Shown: positions 1 to 7,283, counted from the stretch's first letter. The stretch is DNA of 12,032 bases from Hyphomonadaceae bacterium (GCA_016791325.1 JAEUMU010000223.1:1-12032); one strand, 5' to 3'. Program-made: numbers and translations. The notes: generated by a model from the letters alone, not told the origin.

Positions 1-2
1 AT

Positions 3-851
3 CGACTGCAGCGACGGCTGTTGGCGCAGCAGAACCGGTCCTGGAGCTTCGATCTTGAAGAGGGCGTGCTCGATACGGCGCGACTGACGCGGGTAATCAT
101 CGATCCGATGTCGGCGTTGTCGTTCAAGCAGGAACAGGACATGCCGTTCAAGGATACGGTGGTCACGCTGCTGTTGGACAATTCGGGGTCGATGCGCGGG
201 CGACCGATCATGGTGGCGGCGCTGTGCGCCGACATTTTGGCGCGTACGCTTGAGCGCTGCGGTGTGAAGGTGGAGATTTTGGGCTTCACCACGCGCGCGT
301 GGAAGGGCGGAAAATCGAAAGAGGATTGGCTTGCCACCGGGCGTCCGCCGCAACCGGGGCGGCTGAACGATCTGCGCCACGTTATTTACAAGGCCGCCGA
401 TGCGCCGTGGCGGCGGGCGCGACGCAATCTTGGCTTGATGATGCGCGAAGGGCTGCTGAAAGAAAATATCGACGGCGAGGCGCTGATGTGGGCGCATGAC
501 CGCTTGCTGGGCCGCCAAGAACAACGCCGCATCCTGATGGTGATTTCAGATGGCGCGCCGGTGGATGACAGCACGCTCTCGGCCAATCCCGGCAATTACC
601 TTGAGCGGCATCTGCGCGCTGTGATCCATTGGATCGAGGCGCGCTCCCCGGTCGAGCTGATCGCCATCGGCATCGGCCACGATGTGACGCGTTATTATCA
701 CCGCGCCGTCACCATAACCGATGCCGAGCAATTGGGCGGCGCGATGACCGAGAAGCTCGCCGAACTGTTCGATGAGCCCGCGCCGGATGACGCGCCCCGC
801 CCGCCGCGCAGCCCGCGCGAAAGCCGCCTGCGGGCTGCGGTTTCGGCGTGA
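3..851 (+). CDS. cobT: Cobaltochelatase subunit CobT, C-terminal VWA part (5' end outside window)
   Basis: This is the C-terminal 282 residues of CobT, a subunit of the aerobic cobaltochelatase (with CobN and CobS) that inserts cobalt into hydrogenobyrinic acid a,c-diamide during cobalamin synthesis in the cytoplasm. The frame is open to the left edge (first full codon at 3) and already reads family sequence ([14 protein letters not shown]) before the first possible start at 21, so the gene is cut by the window rather than starting there. The fragment holds a von Willebrand A domain: the MIDAS motif DNSGS lies at bases 177-191, followed by the CobT-typical [10 protein letters not shown] and, near the C-terminus, ISDGAPVDD and [11 protein letters not shown]. 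The acidic middle region of CobT is not visible. A short Pro/Arg-rich tail follows the VWA domain. Its TGA overlaps the GTG start of the next gene by 4 bp, so the two are probably co-transcribed. Confidence 0.95.
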   Translation, partial: RLQRRLLAQQNRSWSFDLEEGVLDTARLTRVIIDPMSALSFKQEQDMPFKDTVVTLLLDNSGSMRGRPIMVAALCADILARTLERCGVKVEILGFTTRAWKGGKSKEDWLATGRPPQPGRLNDLRHVIYKAADAPWRRARRNLGLMMREGLLKENIDGEALMWAHDRLLGRQEQRRILMVISDGAPVDDSTLSANPGNYLERHLRAVIHWIEARSPVELIAIGIGHDVTRYYHRAVTITDAEQLGGAMTEKLAELFDEPAPDDAPRPPRSPRESRLRAAVSA

Positions 852-1840
852 GGGGGCTGGCGCTCGCTTTGTGCGCCGCGCTGCTGAGCGCGTGCGCGCC
901 TTCGGCGGCGCAGGCGCCGATAGTTGATCAATGGCGCGCAGTGGCGATCGAGACGACGCTGGTTGAGCTCGGCGTGGCGGAGACGGGGCGGCTGCGCTTT
1001 CGCGGCGGCTTGGCGCTCAGCTCTAGCGATGTGGCGTTCGGAGGCCTTTCCGGCCTGGAGATCGTCGGCGAAGGCGAATTGGTTGCGGTGTCTGACGATG
1101 GCGCCTGGTTCGAGGCGCAGTTGATGCTGGATGAGGCCGGCGCGCTGATCGGCCTGGCGCATGCACGCATGGCGCTGATGCGCGATGAAACCGGCGAACC
1201 GTTCGCCAACAAGCGCGCCGGCGACGCCGAAGCGTTGGCGCATTTGCCGGATGGGCGCTTTGCGGTGGCGTTCGAGCAGACACAAAGCATTCGCATCTAT
1301 GATCTGAACCGTGACGGCCCCTTCGGCGCAGCGCAGCGAGGCCCGCGCTTGGCGGAGGTGCGCCGCCTGCCGCCGAACGCCGGATTGGAAGCGATGGCGG
1401 CGGATGAAGACCGCGCGCTGATTGTTGGCGCGGAAGGGGGCGGCGGCACAACTCCGCTATGGCGTGTCGCGTTAAGCGCGGCTGAGCCCGCGCCGCCGCT
1501 GGCGCGGTTGCGGCTGCCGGTGGGATATTCGCTGACCAGCCTCGATCGCTTGCCCGATGGCGGATTCGTGGCGTTGCAGCGTTTCTATGCGCCGGTGATT
1601 GGCGCGCGGGCGCGCATCGTGCGCATCGCCGCCGATGCATTGCGCGCGGATGCCGAGGTCGCCGGCGAGGAATGGGCGACGTTGGCGCCGCCCATGCCGG
1701 TGGACAATTTCGAGGGCATCGCCGCGGTGCGCACCGCCGATGGCGGTACGCGCCTTTACATTGTCTCAGACGATAATTTTAGCGCGCGCCAACGCACGCT
1801 GCTTTACGCCTTTGATGTGATTGAGCCGCGTGCCGATTAG
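848..1840 (+). CDS. Esterase-like activity of phytase family lipoprotein
   Basis: 330 residues starting at GTG 848, inside the cobT stop (GTGA overlap), which suggests translational coupling. The N-terminus is a lipoprotein signal peptide: hydrophobic [10 protein letters not shown], then lipobox L13-S14-A15-C16, so the mature protein is probably anchored in an envelope membrane facing the periplasm. The rest fits the beta-propeller-like family 'esterase-like activity of phytase' (Pfam PF13449): FGGLSGLE at 64-71, [18 protein letters not shown] at 126-143, NAGLEAMA at 177-184, DNFEGIA at 286-292 and [13 protein letters not shown] at 307-319. The family name comes from weak phytase similarity; the true substrate is unknown, so no reaction is assigned. 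Its position after cobT looks like conserved synteny rather than evidence for a role in cobalamin synthesis. The stop TAG (1838-1840) overlaps the stop of convergent rpmB. Confidence 0.85.
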   Translation: MRGLALALCAALLSACAPSAAQAPIVDQWRAVAIETTLVELGVAETGRLRFRGGLALSSSDVAFGGLSGLEIVGEGELVAVSDDGAWFEAQLMLDEAGALIGLAHARMALMRDETGEPFANKRAGDAEALAHLPDGRFAVAFEQTQSIRIYDLNRDGPFGAAQRGPRLAEVRRLPPNAGLEAMAADEDRALIVGAEGGGGTTPLWRVALSAAEPAPPLARLRLPVGYSLTSLDRLPDGGFVALQRFYAPVIGARARIVRIAADALRADAEVAGEEWATLAPPMPVDNFEGIAAVRTADGGTRLYIVSDDNFSARQRTLLYAFDVIEPRAD

Positions 1841-2130
1841 GCGGCGGCGGTGGCGAGCTTCTTCTTGAGATCGCGGCGGATCTTGGCCGCGCGCGCGGAA
1901 AGCTCGGCCTCGTCAGCCTTCAGCAGAAAGCCGTCCAGCCCGCCGCGATGATCGACCGTGCGCAGGGCTGCCGCAGTGATGCGCAGCTTGTATTCGCGCC
2001 CGAGCGCGTCGCTGGCGAGCGTGACGTCCACGAGGTTCGGCTTGAACTCGCGCTTGGTCTTGATGTTGGAGTGGCTGACCTTATGGCCGATCTGGCGATT
2101 AACGCCCGTCAGCTCGCAACGGCGGGACAT
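1837..2130 (-). CDS. rpmB: 50S ribosomal protein L28
   Basis: 97-residue L28 of the large ribosomal subunit. It begins [10 protein letters not shown], followed by [18 protein letters not shown], the typical L28 N-terminal region, and ends in a Lys/Ala-rich tail ([13 protein letters not shown]). The frame stays open 48 codons further upstream to 2274, but those codons do not resemble L28 and contain the candidate promoter, so the ATG at 2130 is the start. Only one Cys (C5) is present, so the zinc-binding Cys pairs of some L28 proteins are absent. No clear Shine-Dalgarno sequence precedes the ATG. It is transcribed convergently to the phytase-like gene, with stop codons overlapping by 4 bp (TTAG) and no terminator between them. 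Confidence 0.97.
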   Translation of the reverse strand: MSRRCELTGVNRQIGHKVSHSNIKTKREFKPNLVDVTLASDALGREYKLRITAAALRTVDHRGGLDGFLLKADEAELSARAAKIRRDLKKKLATAAA

Positions 2131-2170
2131 GGGATGAACGCTCTGTTTGAGGCGAAAAACGAAGGGCGGA

Positions 2171-2199
2171 CGCATACGCGAAGGCCAGGGCGGGGTCAA
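2171..2199 (-). promoter_or_regulatory. Candidate housekeeping promoter of rpmB
   Basis: Read on the minus strand: a -35-like TTGACC (2199-2194), a 17-bp spacer, and a -10-like TATGCG (2176-2171). The -35 matches TTGACA at five of six positions; the -10 is weaker (first three positions match). Transcription would begin near 2164, giving a leader of about 33 nt before the rpmB ATG at 2130, which suits a ribosomal protein gene. Seen by eye only; the motif could be chance. Confidence 0.4.
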
Positions 2200-2331
2200 G
2201 GACACCTGGGCTTCCCGGGTGGTCTGAATGAGGCTGGCGCTTGGCCTTCCCTTAAACAGCCCCATTTGGTTCATCTCTGGATCACGCCCCGCCGCCTAGA
2301 TAGGCCCCGACTTTCAGTGAGAGCCGCCGCC

Positions 2332-3111
2332 ATGAAGAAGATCGTCGCCGCCTTGTTTGGGATTGGACTCGCCGCCCTGGCCGGGAGCGCGGCCGCCCAG
2401 GGGCAGGGCGCTAGCCGCCAGTTCCACGGAACCTACGCGGTCTATGCAAGAGGCATCCAGGCCGGCGAGTTCACCTACCGCTTTTCCCAGACCGACGCGG
2501 CTTACGAGGCCAGCGCCTCACGCCGGCTTTCGGGCCTCGCCCGCACGCTCATGGGCGACCGACAGGACTATGATTATTCTGTCCGCGGGGCCGTCGCCGC
2601 CAATGGCGCGCTGCAGCCGGCGGCGTACACCCACCGCGGCGGCCGGCGCGACCGCGTCGTGCGCACCACGTTCAGCGCGACAGATGCCGTCACCACGGCG
2701 GAACCGGCCATGGGCATGGGCAACCCGCCCGCGACCCAGGCGCAGCGGCGCGGCTCGGTGGACCAGATTACCGCTATCGCGAGCATGATCACGGCTTCGG
2801 GCGATCCTTGCCGGCGCACCATTCCCGTTTACATGGACGGCCGCTCGCGGTTCGATTTCGTACTGACGCCGAACGGCCAAGTGAACGTCAATACGCCGGC
2901 ATATCGCGGCCAAGCGTTGCGCTGCCGGGTGGAGTTTCGCCCGATCGCCGGCTTTTCCGACCCTCAAACCACCGAGACGCTGAGTTTCCTGTTCGCACGC
3001 ACGGCTTCGGGCCTCTACGCGCCAATCGTGATCGAAATGCCGACTGACGATGTGGGCGTGGCGCGCCTGGAGGCGCGGCGGCTGACCATCAATGGAGAAC
3101 GGCTGCGCTGA
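2332..3111 (+). CDS. DUF3108 domain-containing exported protein
   Basis: 259 residues. The frame is open from 1948, but the earlier part overlaps rpmB antisense, and the ATG at 2332 is directly followed by a Sec signal peptide (MKKIVAALFGIGLAALAGSAAA, likely cleavage between A22 and Q23), so 2332 is chosen. The mature protein is predicted periplasmic. It fits the DUF3108 family: an opening YAVYARGIQAGEF-type strand (35-47), many beta-strand-like stretches, and the paired cysteines C160 (GDPCRRTIPVYMDGRSRFDF) and C198 (ALRCRVEFRPIAGF) flanking a DGR..F segment. These two Cys could form a disulfide, which is inference. No enzymatic motif is visible and the family's function is not established; a lipid- or envelope-related role is only a guess from the localisation. 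The gene is divergent from rpmB across a 201-bp gap. Confidence 0.8.
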   Translation: MKKIVAALFGIGLAALAGSAAAQGQGASRQFHGTYAVYARGIQAGEFTYRFSQTDAAYEASASRRLSGLARTLMGDRQDYDYSVRGAVAANGALQPAAYTHRGGRRDRVVRTTFSATDAVTTAEPAMGMGNPPATQAQRRGSVDQITAIASMITASGDPCRRTIPVYMDGRSRFDFVLTPNGQVNVNTPAYRGQALRCRVEFRPIAGFSDPQTTETLSFLFARTASGLYAPIVIEMPTDDVGVARLEARRLTINGERLR

Positions 3112-3123
3112 TAGTCCTGGCGC

Positions 3124-3159
3124 AGTCTTGTGTGTTACTTAAGTATTAACCACAAGACT
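3124..3159. repeat. Inverted repeat with 9-bp arms, just after the DUF3108 gene
   Basis: Arms AGTCTTGTG (3124-3132) and CACAAGACT (3151-3159) are perfectly complementary. If T3133 is bulged, four more pairs (GTTA 3134-3137 with TAAC 3147-3150) extend the stem. The centre contains the 8-bp palindrome ACTTAAGT (3137-3144). It begins 12 bp after the stop of the DUF3108 gene, but there is no T-tract after the right arm, so it is not a standard intrinsic terminator. The AT-rich centre overlaps the CtrA-like box. Confidence 0.7.
3135..3151 (+). promoter_or_regulatory. CtrA-like box (TTAC-N7-TTAACC)
   Basis: TTAC (3135-3138), seven bases, then TTAACC (3146-3151). The cell-cycle regulator CtrA of Caulobacterales and relatives binds TTAA-N7-TTAA(C), so this is one mismatch from the full site. 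The same bases include TTAACCACA (3146-3154), one mismatch from a DnaA box, so a DnaA contact is an alternative. It lies about 165 bp before the helicase start. The call rests on motif resemblance only. Confidence 0.4.
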
Positions 3160-3170
3160 TAGCGGTGAAC

Positions 3171-3211
3171 GAGTCAAGAACGAATCAAACACAGCGATTC
3201 GCGAGTGATTC
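3171..3211. promoter_or_regulatory. Cluster of four GANTC (CcrM methylation) sites
   Basis: GAGTC 3171-3175, GAATC 3182-3186, GATTC 3196-3200 and GATTC 3207-3211: four sites in 41 bp. Elsewhere in the window, mostly within genes, they are sparse (of the order of one per kilobase by eye). GANTC is the target of the cell-cycle-regulated adenine methyltransferase CcrM, and GcrA acts at promoters carrying methylated GANTC. The cluster sits 106-146 bp before the helicase start, where a regulated promoter would lie. Confidence 0.6.
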
Positions 3212-3218
3212 GTTCTTG
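3175..3218. repeat. Perfect 13-bp inverted repeat flanking a smaller dyad
   Basis: Arms CAAGAACGAATCA (3175-3187) and TGATTCGTTCTTG (3206-3218) are exact reverse complements separated by 18 bp. The spacer holds a third dyad, GCGATTCGC (3194-3202). Arm centres are 31 bp apart, close to three helical turns, which would put two protein half-sites on the same DNA face. Each arm contains one GANTC site. No T-tract follows, so a protein-binding operator is more likely than a terminator. Confidence 0.75.
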
Positions 3219-3316
3219 TTCCCTTCCGCCCACCGTTTTTCCTCGCGATTACTCACCGGTGATCCCCCGCAGGGCCTCGGCTTGAAAACGCCTTAGGCGG
3301 CGCCCATCGTCGGGGC

Positions 3317-5821
3317 ATGGCGGCGCGCCCACAGCTCCGGGCCGTGCTTGGCCCGACCAATACCGGCAAAACCCACCTCGCCATCGAACGCATGCTCGCG
3401 CATGGTTCGGGCTTGATTGGCCTGCCGCTCAGGCTGCTGGCGCGGGAAGTGTATGACCGCGTGGTCGCGGCCAAGGGCGAGGCGGCCGCGGCGCTGATCA
3501 CCGGCGAAGAGAAGATCGTCCCGGAAGGCGCGCGCTATTTCGTCTGCACCGTGGAGGCCATGCCGCTCGATCGCGGCGCAGAGTTCGTGGCCGTGGACGA
3601 AATCCAGGTCGCGCGCGATCCAGACCGCGGGCATGTGTTCACCGAGCGCCTGCTGCATGCGCGTGGTTATGGCGAGACTATGTTGCTGGGCTCCGACACC
3701 ATGCGCCCGATGGTGCGCGCGCTGTTGCCGCAAGCGGAAATCATCCGGCGCGAACGGCTTTCGACACTCTCCTATGTGGGGCATCGCAAGATCACCAAGC
3801 TGGCCAAGCGCACGGCGGTAGTCGCGTTCAGCGCGGAGGAAGTGTACGCGATCGCCGAATTGCTCCGCCGCCATCGCGGCGGCGCGGCGGTGGTGATGGG
3901 CGCGCTCAGCCCGCGCACCAGAAATGCGCAAGTCGAGCTCTATCAGAGCGGGGAGGTGGACTTCCTCGTCGCCACCGACGCCATCGGCATGGGGCTGAAC
4001 ATGGACGTCGATCATGTCGCGTTCGCCTCCCGCCGCAAGTTCGACGGTCACCAGTGGCGCGATTTGCGCGCCGATGAGATCGCGCAAATCGCGGGCCGCG
4101 CCGGGCGTTTCACCCGCGACGGCGCGTTTGGCGAAACGGGCGAGTGCGCGCCTTTTGAGGGGGAGGTGATCGCGCGCGTCGAAAACCACGAGTTTGAGCC
4201 GGTGGAGGCGCTACTGTGGCGCAACCGCGAGCTCAGCTTCCAGAGCGTCGGCGCGTTGATTGCGTCTTTGGAGCTGCCGCCGGAGCAGCGCGGACTGCAC
4301 CGGGTGCGCGGCGCAGATGACGAAATGGTGCTGAAGCGGCTGACTGAAGACGCTGAGACCATGGCGCGCGCACGCACGCCCGGCGCGGTGCGAAGACTGT
4401 GGGACGCCTGCCAGCTGCCGGATTTCCGCAAATCATCACCGGATGAGCACGCGCGCCTCGCCGGACGCATCGCACATCATTTGCTGGGGCCGCAGGCGCG
4501 CTTGCCGCACGAATGGATCGCCGCGGAAGTGAATAGGCTCGACCGGCCCGGTGGCGATCTCGATGCGCTGCAGCAGCGGCTTGCGCATATTCGAACCTGG
4601 ACCTACGCCGCCAGCCGGCCGGATTGGTTGGAGGACGCGGAGCACTGGCGCGCGCGCACGCGCGAAGTTGAGGATAAGCTTTCCGACGCGCTGCACGACG
4701 CGCTAACCCAACGCTTCATCGACCGCCGCACCAGTGCGTTGCTCAAGGGGCTGCGACGGGAGGATGCGATGCTCGCCGGCGTTTCGCCGGAAGGTGAAGT
4801 GACGGTGGAAGGCCATTATGTGGGCGCGCTGGAGGGGTTGGAGTTCAGGCCCGATCCACGCGTATCGCAAGGCTTGGAAGGGCGCGCTGTGCGCAATGCG
4901 GCGATGCGGGCGCTCAAGCCTGAATTGGCGCGGCGGCTGGCGCGCGTCGCCAACGCGGACGAAGGCGAAATCACGCTGACGCGCGATGGGCGGTTGAAAT
5001 TTGACGGCGCGGGCGTGGCGCGCCTAGTGCGCGGCGCGCCGTTGCTGGCGCCGCGCCTTGAATTGATCGGCGCTGAGGGCTCAGCGGAAACGCAGCGTGC
5101 GGCCGCGCGGGAGCGTTTGGAATATTGGTTGGCGCGGAAGGTGGGCGCTGATCTGCGGCCCCTCCTGGCGTTGGAGAGCGCCTGGCGCGAAGGGCGCCTG
5201 CCAGCGGAAGCGCGCGGATTGGCGTTTCGCTTGATTGAGAATGCCGGCGCGTTGAAGCGAACCGGCGCTGACCTTAGCCACCTCAGCAGCCCGGCGCGCG
5301 CGGCTTTGGCGCGGCTGGGTGTGCGGATCGGGCGTCATCACATTTTCATGCCGGCGCTGGTGCGCCCTCGTGCGGCCGAGACACTCGCGGTGCTGACGCG
5401 TGCGGGAGAGGCGCCGACAGGGCGCGGTGTGTTCCTGCCGCGCGCGGGCGCGCTTGCGGTGGCGCTGGACGAGGCGCGCACGGCGCGAGAATTGGCTGCG
5501 GCGGGCTATGGCGCGTGCGGGCGACTGGCGGTGCGGTTCGACATCATCGAGCGCCTGGCGGCCGCGGTGGAGGGCGCCGAGCAACCACCGGACGCGGCGC
5601 TGGCCCGCATCATGGCCCGCCCGGTGCGGGAACTTGAGGGCGTGCTGACTGCGCTGGGGTATCGGCGCGGCGAGGGTGAGATCGCCCGCTGGCGCGCGCA
5701 GGCCGCGCGCCCTGCGCGGGCGCGCCGGGCCGCTGGAGATAGTCCATTCGCGGCGCTGGCGGAGCTAATCCCGCCTTCGCCGCCCGCGCCGCCCCGCCGG
5801 CGCCGGCGCAACAGCGCATGA
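3317..5821 (+). CDS. SUV3-like DExH-box RNA helicase
   Basis: 834 residues, cytoplasmic, start ATG 3317; a good Shine-Dalgarno is lacking (only CGGGG just upstream), but helicase sequence begins at once. ATP-dependent superfamily 2 helicase close to SUV3, the mitochondrial RNA helicase that works with RNA-degrading enzymes. Visible motifs: Walker A GPTNTGKT (12-19), Walker B/DExH box as DEIQ (94-97), LGSDTMRP (124-131), motif V ATDAIGMGLNM (219-229) and motif VI QIAGRAGR (257-264). LPPEQRGLHR and the helical stretch after it match the SUV3 C-terminal region. The last third is a long alphaproteobacterial extension, ending in a basic Pro/Arg tail (RRRRR) that may bind RNA. It heads the block helicase, S4 protein, fdxA, and overlaps the S4 gene by 4 bp (ATGA). 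RNA unwinding for decay or ribosome assembly is inferred from the family. The GANTC/CtrA patch upstream may regulate it. Confidence 0.9.
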   Translation: MAARPQLRAVLGPTNTGKTHLAIERMLAHGSGLIGLPLRLLAREVYDRVVAAKGEAAAALITGEEKIVPEGARYFVCTVEAMPLDRGAEFVAVDEIQVARDPDRGHVFTERLLHARGYGETMLLGSDTMRPMVRALLPQAEIIRRERLSTLSYVGHRKITKLAKRTAVVAFSAEEVYAIAELLRRHRGGAAVVMGALSPRTRNAQVELYQSGEVDFLVATDAIGMGLNMDVDHVAFASRRKFDGHQWRDLRADEIAQIAGRAGRFTRDGAFGETGECAPFEGEVIARVENHEFEPVEALLWRNRELSFQSVGALIASLELPPEQRGLHRVRGADDEMVLKRLTEDAETMARARTPGAVRRLWDACQLPDFRKSSPDEHARLAGRIAHHLLGPQARLPHEWIAAEVNRLDRPGGDLDALQQRLAHIRTWTYAASRPDWLEDAEHWRARTREVEDKLSDALHDALTQRFIDRRTSALLKGLRREDAMLAGVSPEGEVTVEGHYVGALEGLEFRPDPRVSQGLEGRAVRNAAMRALKPELARRLARVANADEGEITLTRDGRLKFDGAGVARLVRGAPLLAPRLELIGAEGSAETQRAAARERLEYWLARKVGADLRPLLALESAWREGRLPAEARGLAFRLIENAGALKRTGADLSHLSSPARAALARLGVRIGRHHIFMPALVRPRAAETLAVLTRAGEAPTGRGVFLPRAGALAVALDEARTARELAAAGYGACGRLAVRFDIIERLAAAVEGAEQPPDAALARIMARPVRELEGVLTALGYRRGEGEIARWRAQAARPARARRAAGDSPFAALAELIPPSPPAPPRRRRRNSA

Positions 5822-6111
5822 GCACACCGCCCCGCCAGCGCGTCGATGTTTGGCTGTTTCGCACACGCCTCTTGAAGACCCGCGCCGCGGCGGCGCGGAT
5901 GGTGGCCGAGGGCGGGGTGCGGCTGGTGCATGGCGGCCAGGCGCGGCGGCTGGAGAAGCCCTCGGCCGAGGTGGCGTGCGGGGACGCGCTGGTGTTTGCC
6001 CTAGGCGGCCGGGTGCGCACGCTGGAAGTGATGGCGCTGCCTACTCGGAGAGGGCCGGCGGCGGAGGCGCGGCTGTCCTATCGCGACCAGGAGGGGGATT
6101 TGCCGCCTTGA
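5818..6111 (+). CDS. S4-domain RNA-binding protein (Hsp15/HslR-like)
   Basis: 97 residues starting at ATG 5818 within the helicase stop (ATGA), so probably translated by coupling. Residues 8-65 form an S4 RNA-binding domain: RVDVWLFRTRLLKTRAAAARMVAEGGVRL, then a basic stretch ARRLEKPS and GDALVFALGGRVRTLEV. The layout (short protein, S4 domain first, basic C-terminal half) resembles Hsp15 (HslR), which in E. coli binds stalled 50S subunits carrying nascent chains. Whether this copy is heat-inducible or acts on stalled ribosomes is not shown by the sequence. Coupling to the helicase suggests a shared job on RNA or the ribosome. Right after the stop is a small hairpin (CGCTC 6112-6116, GAGCG 6121-6125) without a T-tract. 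Confidence 0.88.
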   Translation: MSTPPRQRVDVWLFRTRLLKTRAAAARMVAEGGVRLVHGGQARRLEKPSAEVACGDALVFALGGRVRTLEVMALPTRRGPAAEARLSYRDQEGDLPP

Positions 6112-6164
6112 CGCTCGCCTGAGCGGCCGTCATCTGAGCCCGGCGAAACTGGAACCCACGGACT

Positions 6165-6506
6165 ATGACCTACATCGTCACCGACGCCTGCGTGCGCTGC
6201 AAATACATGGATTGCGTCGAGGTCTGCCCGGTCGACTGCTTCTATGAGGGGGAAAACTTCCTCGTCATCCATCCGGACGAGTGCATCGATTGCGGCGTGT
6301 GCGAGCCCGAGTGCCCCGTGGACGCCATCAAGCCGGATTCGATGGATGAGCCAGACGGCAGGTGGCTCAAGGTGAATACCGAGTTCGCCAAGATATGGCC
6401 CAATATTACCGTAAAGGGCACGCCGCCTGCCGATGCAGACGCGTTCAAGGACGAAAAAGGCAAATTCGAGAAATACTTCAGCACGGAACCTGGCAGCGGC
6501 GAGTAA
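6165..6506 (+). CDS. fdxA: 7Fe-8S ferredoxin FdxA
   Basis: 113 residues, cytoplasmic electron carrier of the [3Fe-4S][4Fe-4S] ferredoxin I family. By alignment with Azotobacter ferredoxin I (from memory), C9, C17 and C50 should hold the 3Fe-4S cluster and C21, C40, C43 and C46 the 4Fe-4S cluster; C12 and C25 match the non-ligand cysteines. The N-terminus [20 protein letters not shown] is highly conserved. The C-terminal half ([17 protein letters not shown] and onward) is the usual extension of alphaproteobacterial FdxA. The start is ATG 6165; the SD is weak. It lies 53 bp after the S4 gene and may be in the same operon. Redox partners are not evident from the neighbours. Confidence 0.96.
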   Translation: MTYIVTDACVRCKYMDCVEVCPVDCFYEGENFLVIHPDECIDCGVCEPECPVDAIKPDSMDEPDGRWLKVNTEFAKIWPNITVKGTPPADADAFKDEKGKFEKYFSTEPGSGE

Positions 6507-6569
6507 TCTTGCGGCGCCCCGGCGCTTCCGAAACCGGCTAAACTGTGGTATAGGTTCGTCTAGAAATCA

Positions 6570-6589
6570 GGGTGCGATCCGCCGCACCC
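6570..6589 (+). other. 7-bp hairpin in the fdxA-carD gap
   Basis: GGGTGCG (6570-6576) and CGCACCC (6583-6589) are perfect complements around a 6-nt loop. It is 64 bp after the fdxA stop. No T-run follows, so it may be a factor-dependent end of the fdxA transcript, an RNA stabiliser, or a binding site; the sequence does not decide. A TATAGG (6549-6554) just upstream could be a -10 element, but I see no convincing -35. Confidence 0.45.
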
Positions 6590-6622
6590 GGCAGCCGGAC
6601 TTCAAAATCGCGCAGTTTTGCA

Positions 6623-6678
6623 CGCGCAGGGGGTAAAAAGGCCACGGATGGCCCCACCATCCGTTGTTCCCCTGTGCG
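6623..6678 (+). other. Two-part stem structure in the leader of carD
   Basis: Inner hairpin: ACGGATGG (6644-6651) pairs perfectly with CCATCCGT (6657-6664) around a 5-nt loop. Outer stem: CGCGCAGGGG (6623-6632) pairs with CCCCTGTGCG (6669-6678) over ten positions with one G-U pair. They are separated by an asymmetric internal loop (about 11 nt on the left, 4 nt on the right). The element ends about 45 nt before the carD ribosome binding site. It could be a cis-regulatory leader, a small RNA or a terminator for fdxA; no T-run follows. TTGCAC (6617-6622) and GGTAAAAA (6632-6639) overlap the left part and could instead be a Caulobacter-type promoter. Confidence 0.45.
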
Positions 6679-6734
6679 ACTTTGCGTGACGTAGAGTGAT
6701 CCTGGCTGCTCCAAACAAAAAACGGAGCTGCCGA

Positions 6735-7259
6735 ATGCAAACGTCCTCGATGCCTACCGCTTTCCGCCCGGGTGACCACATCGTGTATCCGGCGCACGGC
6801 GTTGGGCGCGTGATGGGGGTAGAGAAGCAATCGGTCGCCGGGATTGATCTGGACGTGTTCGTCATCTCTTTCGAACAGGACAAGATGACGCTGCGGGTTC
6901 CAACAACTAAGGCCCGCTCCTGCGGCATGCGCCCTTTGGCCTCGGCCGACGTGGTGAACGAAGCCATGAAGACGCTGCAGGGCCGGGCGCGTATCAAGCG
7001 TACGATGTGGAGCCGCCGCGCCCAGGAATACGAAGCGAAGATCAATTCGGGCGATCTCGTCTCGATCGCGGAAGTGGTGCGCGACCTGCACCGTGCGTCC
7101 GACCAGCCGGAGCAATCCTATTCGGAGCGCCAACTCTATGAGAGCGCGCTGGACCGGATGGCCCGCGAACTGGCGGCTGTGCAAAAGATCGGGCGTGAAG
7201 ACGCGTTGACGAAGCTTTCCGCTTCGCTGGCCTCGAAGAAGCAGGCCGCCGCCGCTTAA
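6735..7259 (+). CDS. carD: CarD/CdnL family transcriptional regulator
   Basis: 174 residues. The ATG at 6735 is chosen over an in-frame GTG at 6696 because GGAG (6724-6727) sits 7 nt before it and family sequence starts soon after. CarD/CdnL proteins bind the RNA polymerase beta subunit and stabilise open promoter complexes, notably at rRNA and growth-related promoters. The N-terminal RNAP-interacting (Tudor-like) domain is at about 10-66 (FRPGDHIVYPAHGVGRV, then FVISFEQDKMTLRVP). The C-terminal helical DNA-binding domain follows, with the conserved Trp at W92 in MWSRRAQEYEAKINSGDL. The tail is Ala/Lys-rich. The length is normal. The long structured leader and the strong terminator after it suggest an independent transcription unit, although readthrough from fdxA is possible. 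Confidence 0.95.
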   Translation: MQTSSMPTAFRPGDHIVYPAHGVGRVMGVEKQSVAGIDLDVFVISFEQDKMTLRVPTTKARSCGMRPLASADVVNEAMKTLQGRARIKRTMWSRRAQEYEAKINSGDLVSIAEVVRDLHRASDQPEQSYSERQLYESALDRMARELAAVQKIGREDALTKLSASLASKKQAAAA

Positions 7260-7283
7260 GACGCGCCGAAGCAGATACTGAGC

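Noticed and set aside
1948..2331. In-frame upstream extension of the DUF3108 gene
   Set aside because: It runs antisense through rpmB and its leader, and would bury the signal peptide that begins at 2332.
3124..3159. Intrinsic terminator of the DUF3108 gene
   Set aside because: The stem is AT-rich at its centre and is not followed by a T-tract.
3112..3316. Possible replication origin (AT-rich, dyads, GANTC sites, one DnaA-like 9-mer TTAACCACA)
   Set aside because: Only one imperfect DnaA-like box is visible and no origin-associated gene (dnaA, hemE, parAB and similar) is nearby. A regulated promoter explains the signals more simply.
3293..4189. Open frame of 298 codons on the - strand over the helicase start
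   Set aside because: Antisense shadow of the conserved helicase domain; His/Arg/Ala-rich translation without motifs.
6696..6734. Upstream GTG start for carD
   Set aside because: The ATG at 6735 has a good SD (GGAG, 7 nt) and the extra 13 residues do not look like CarD.
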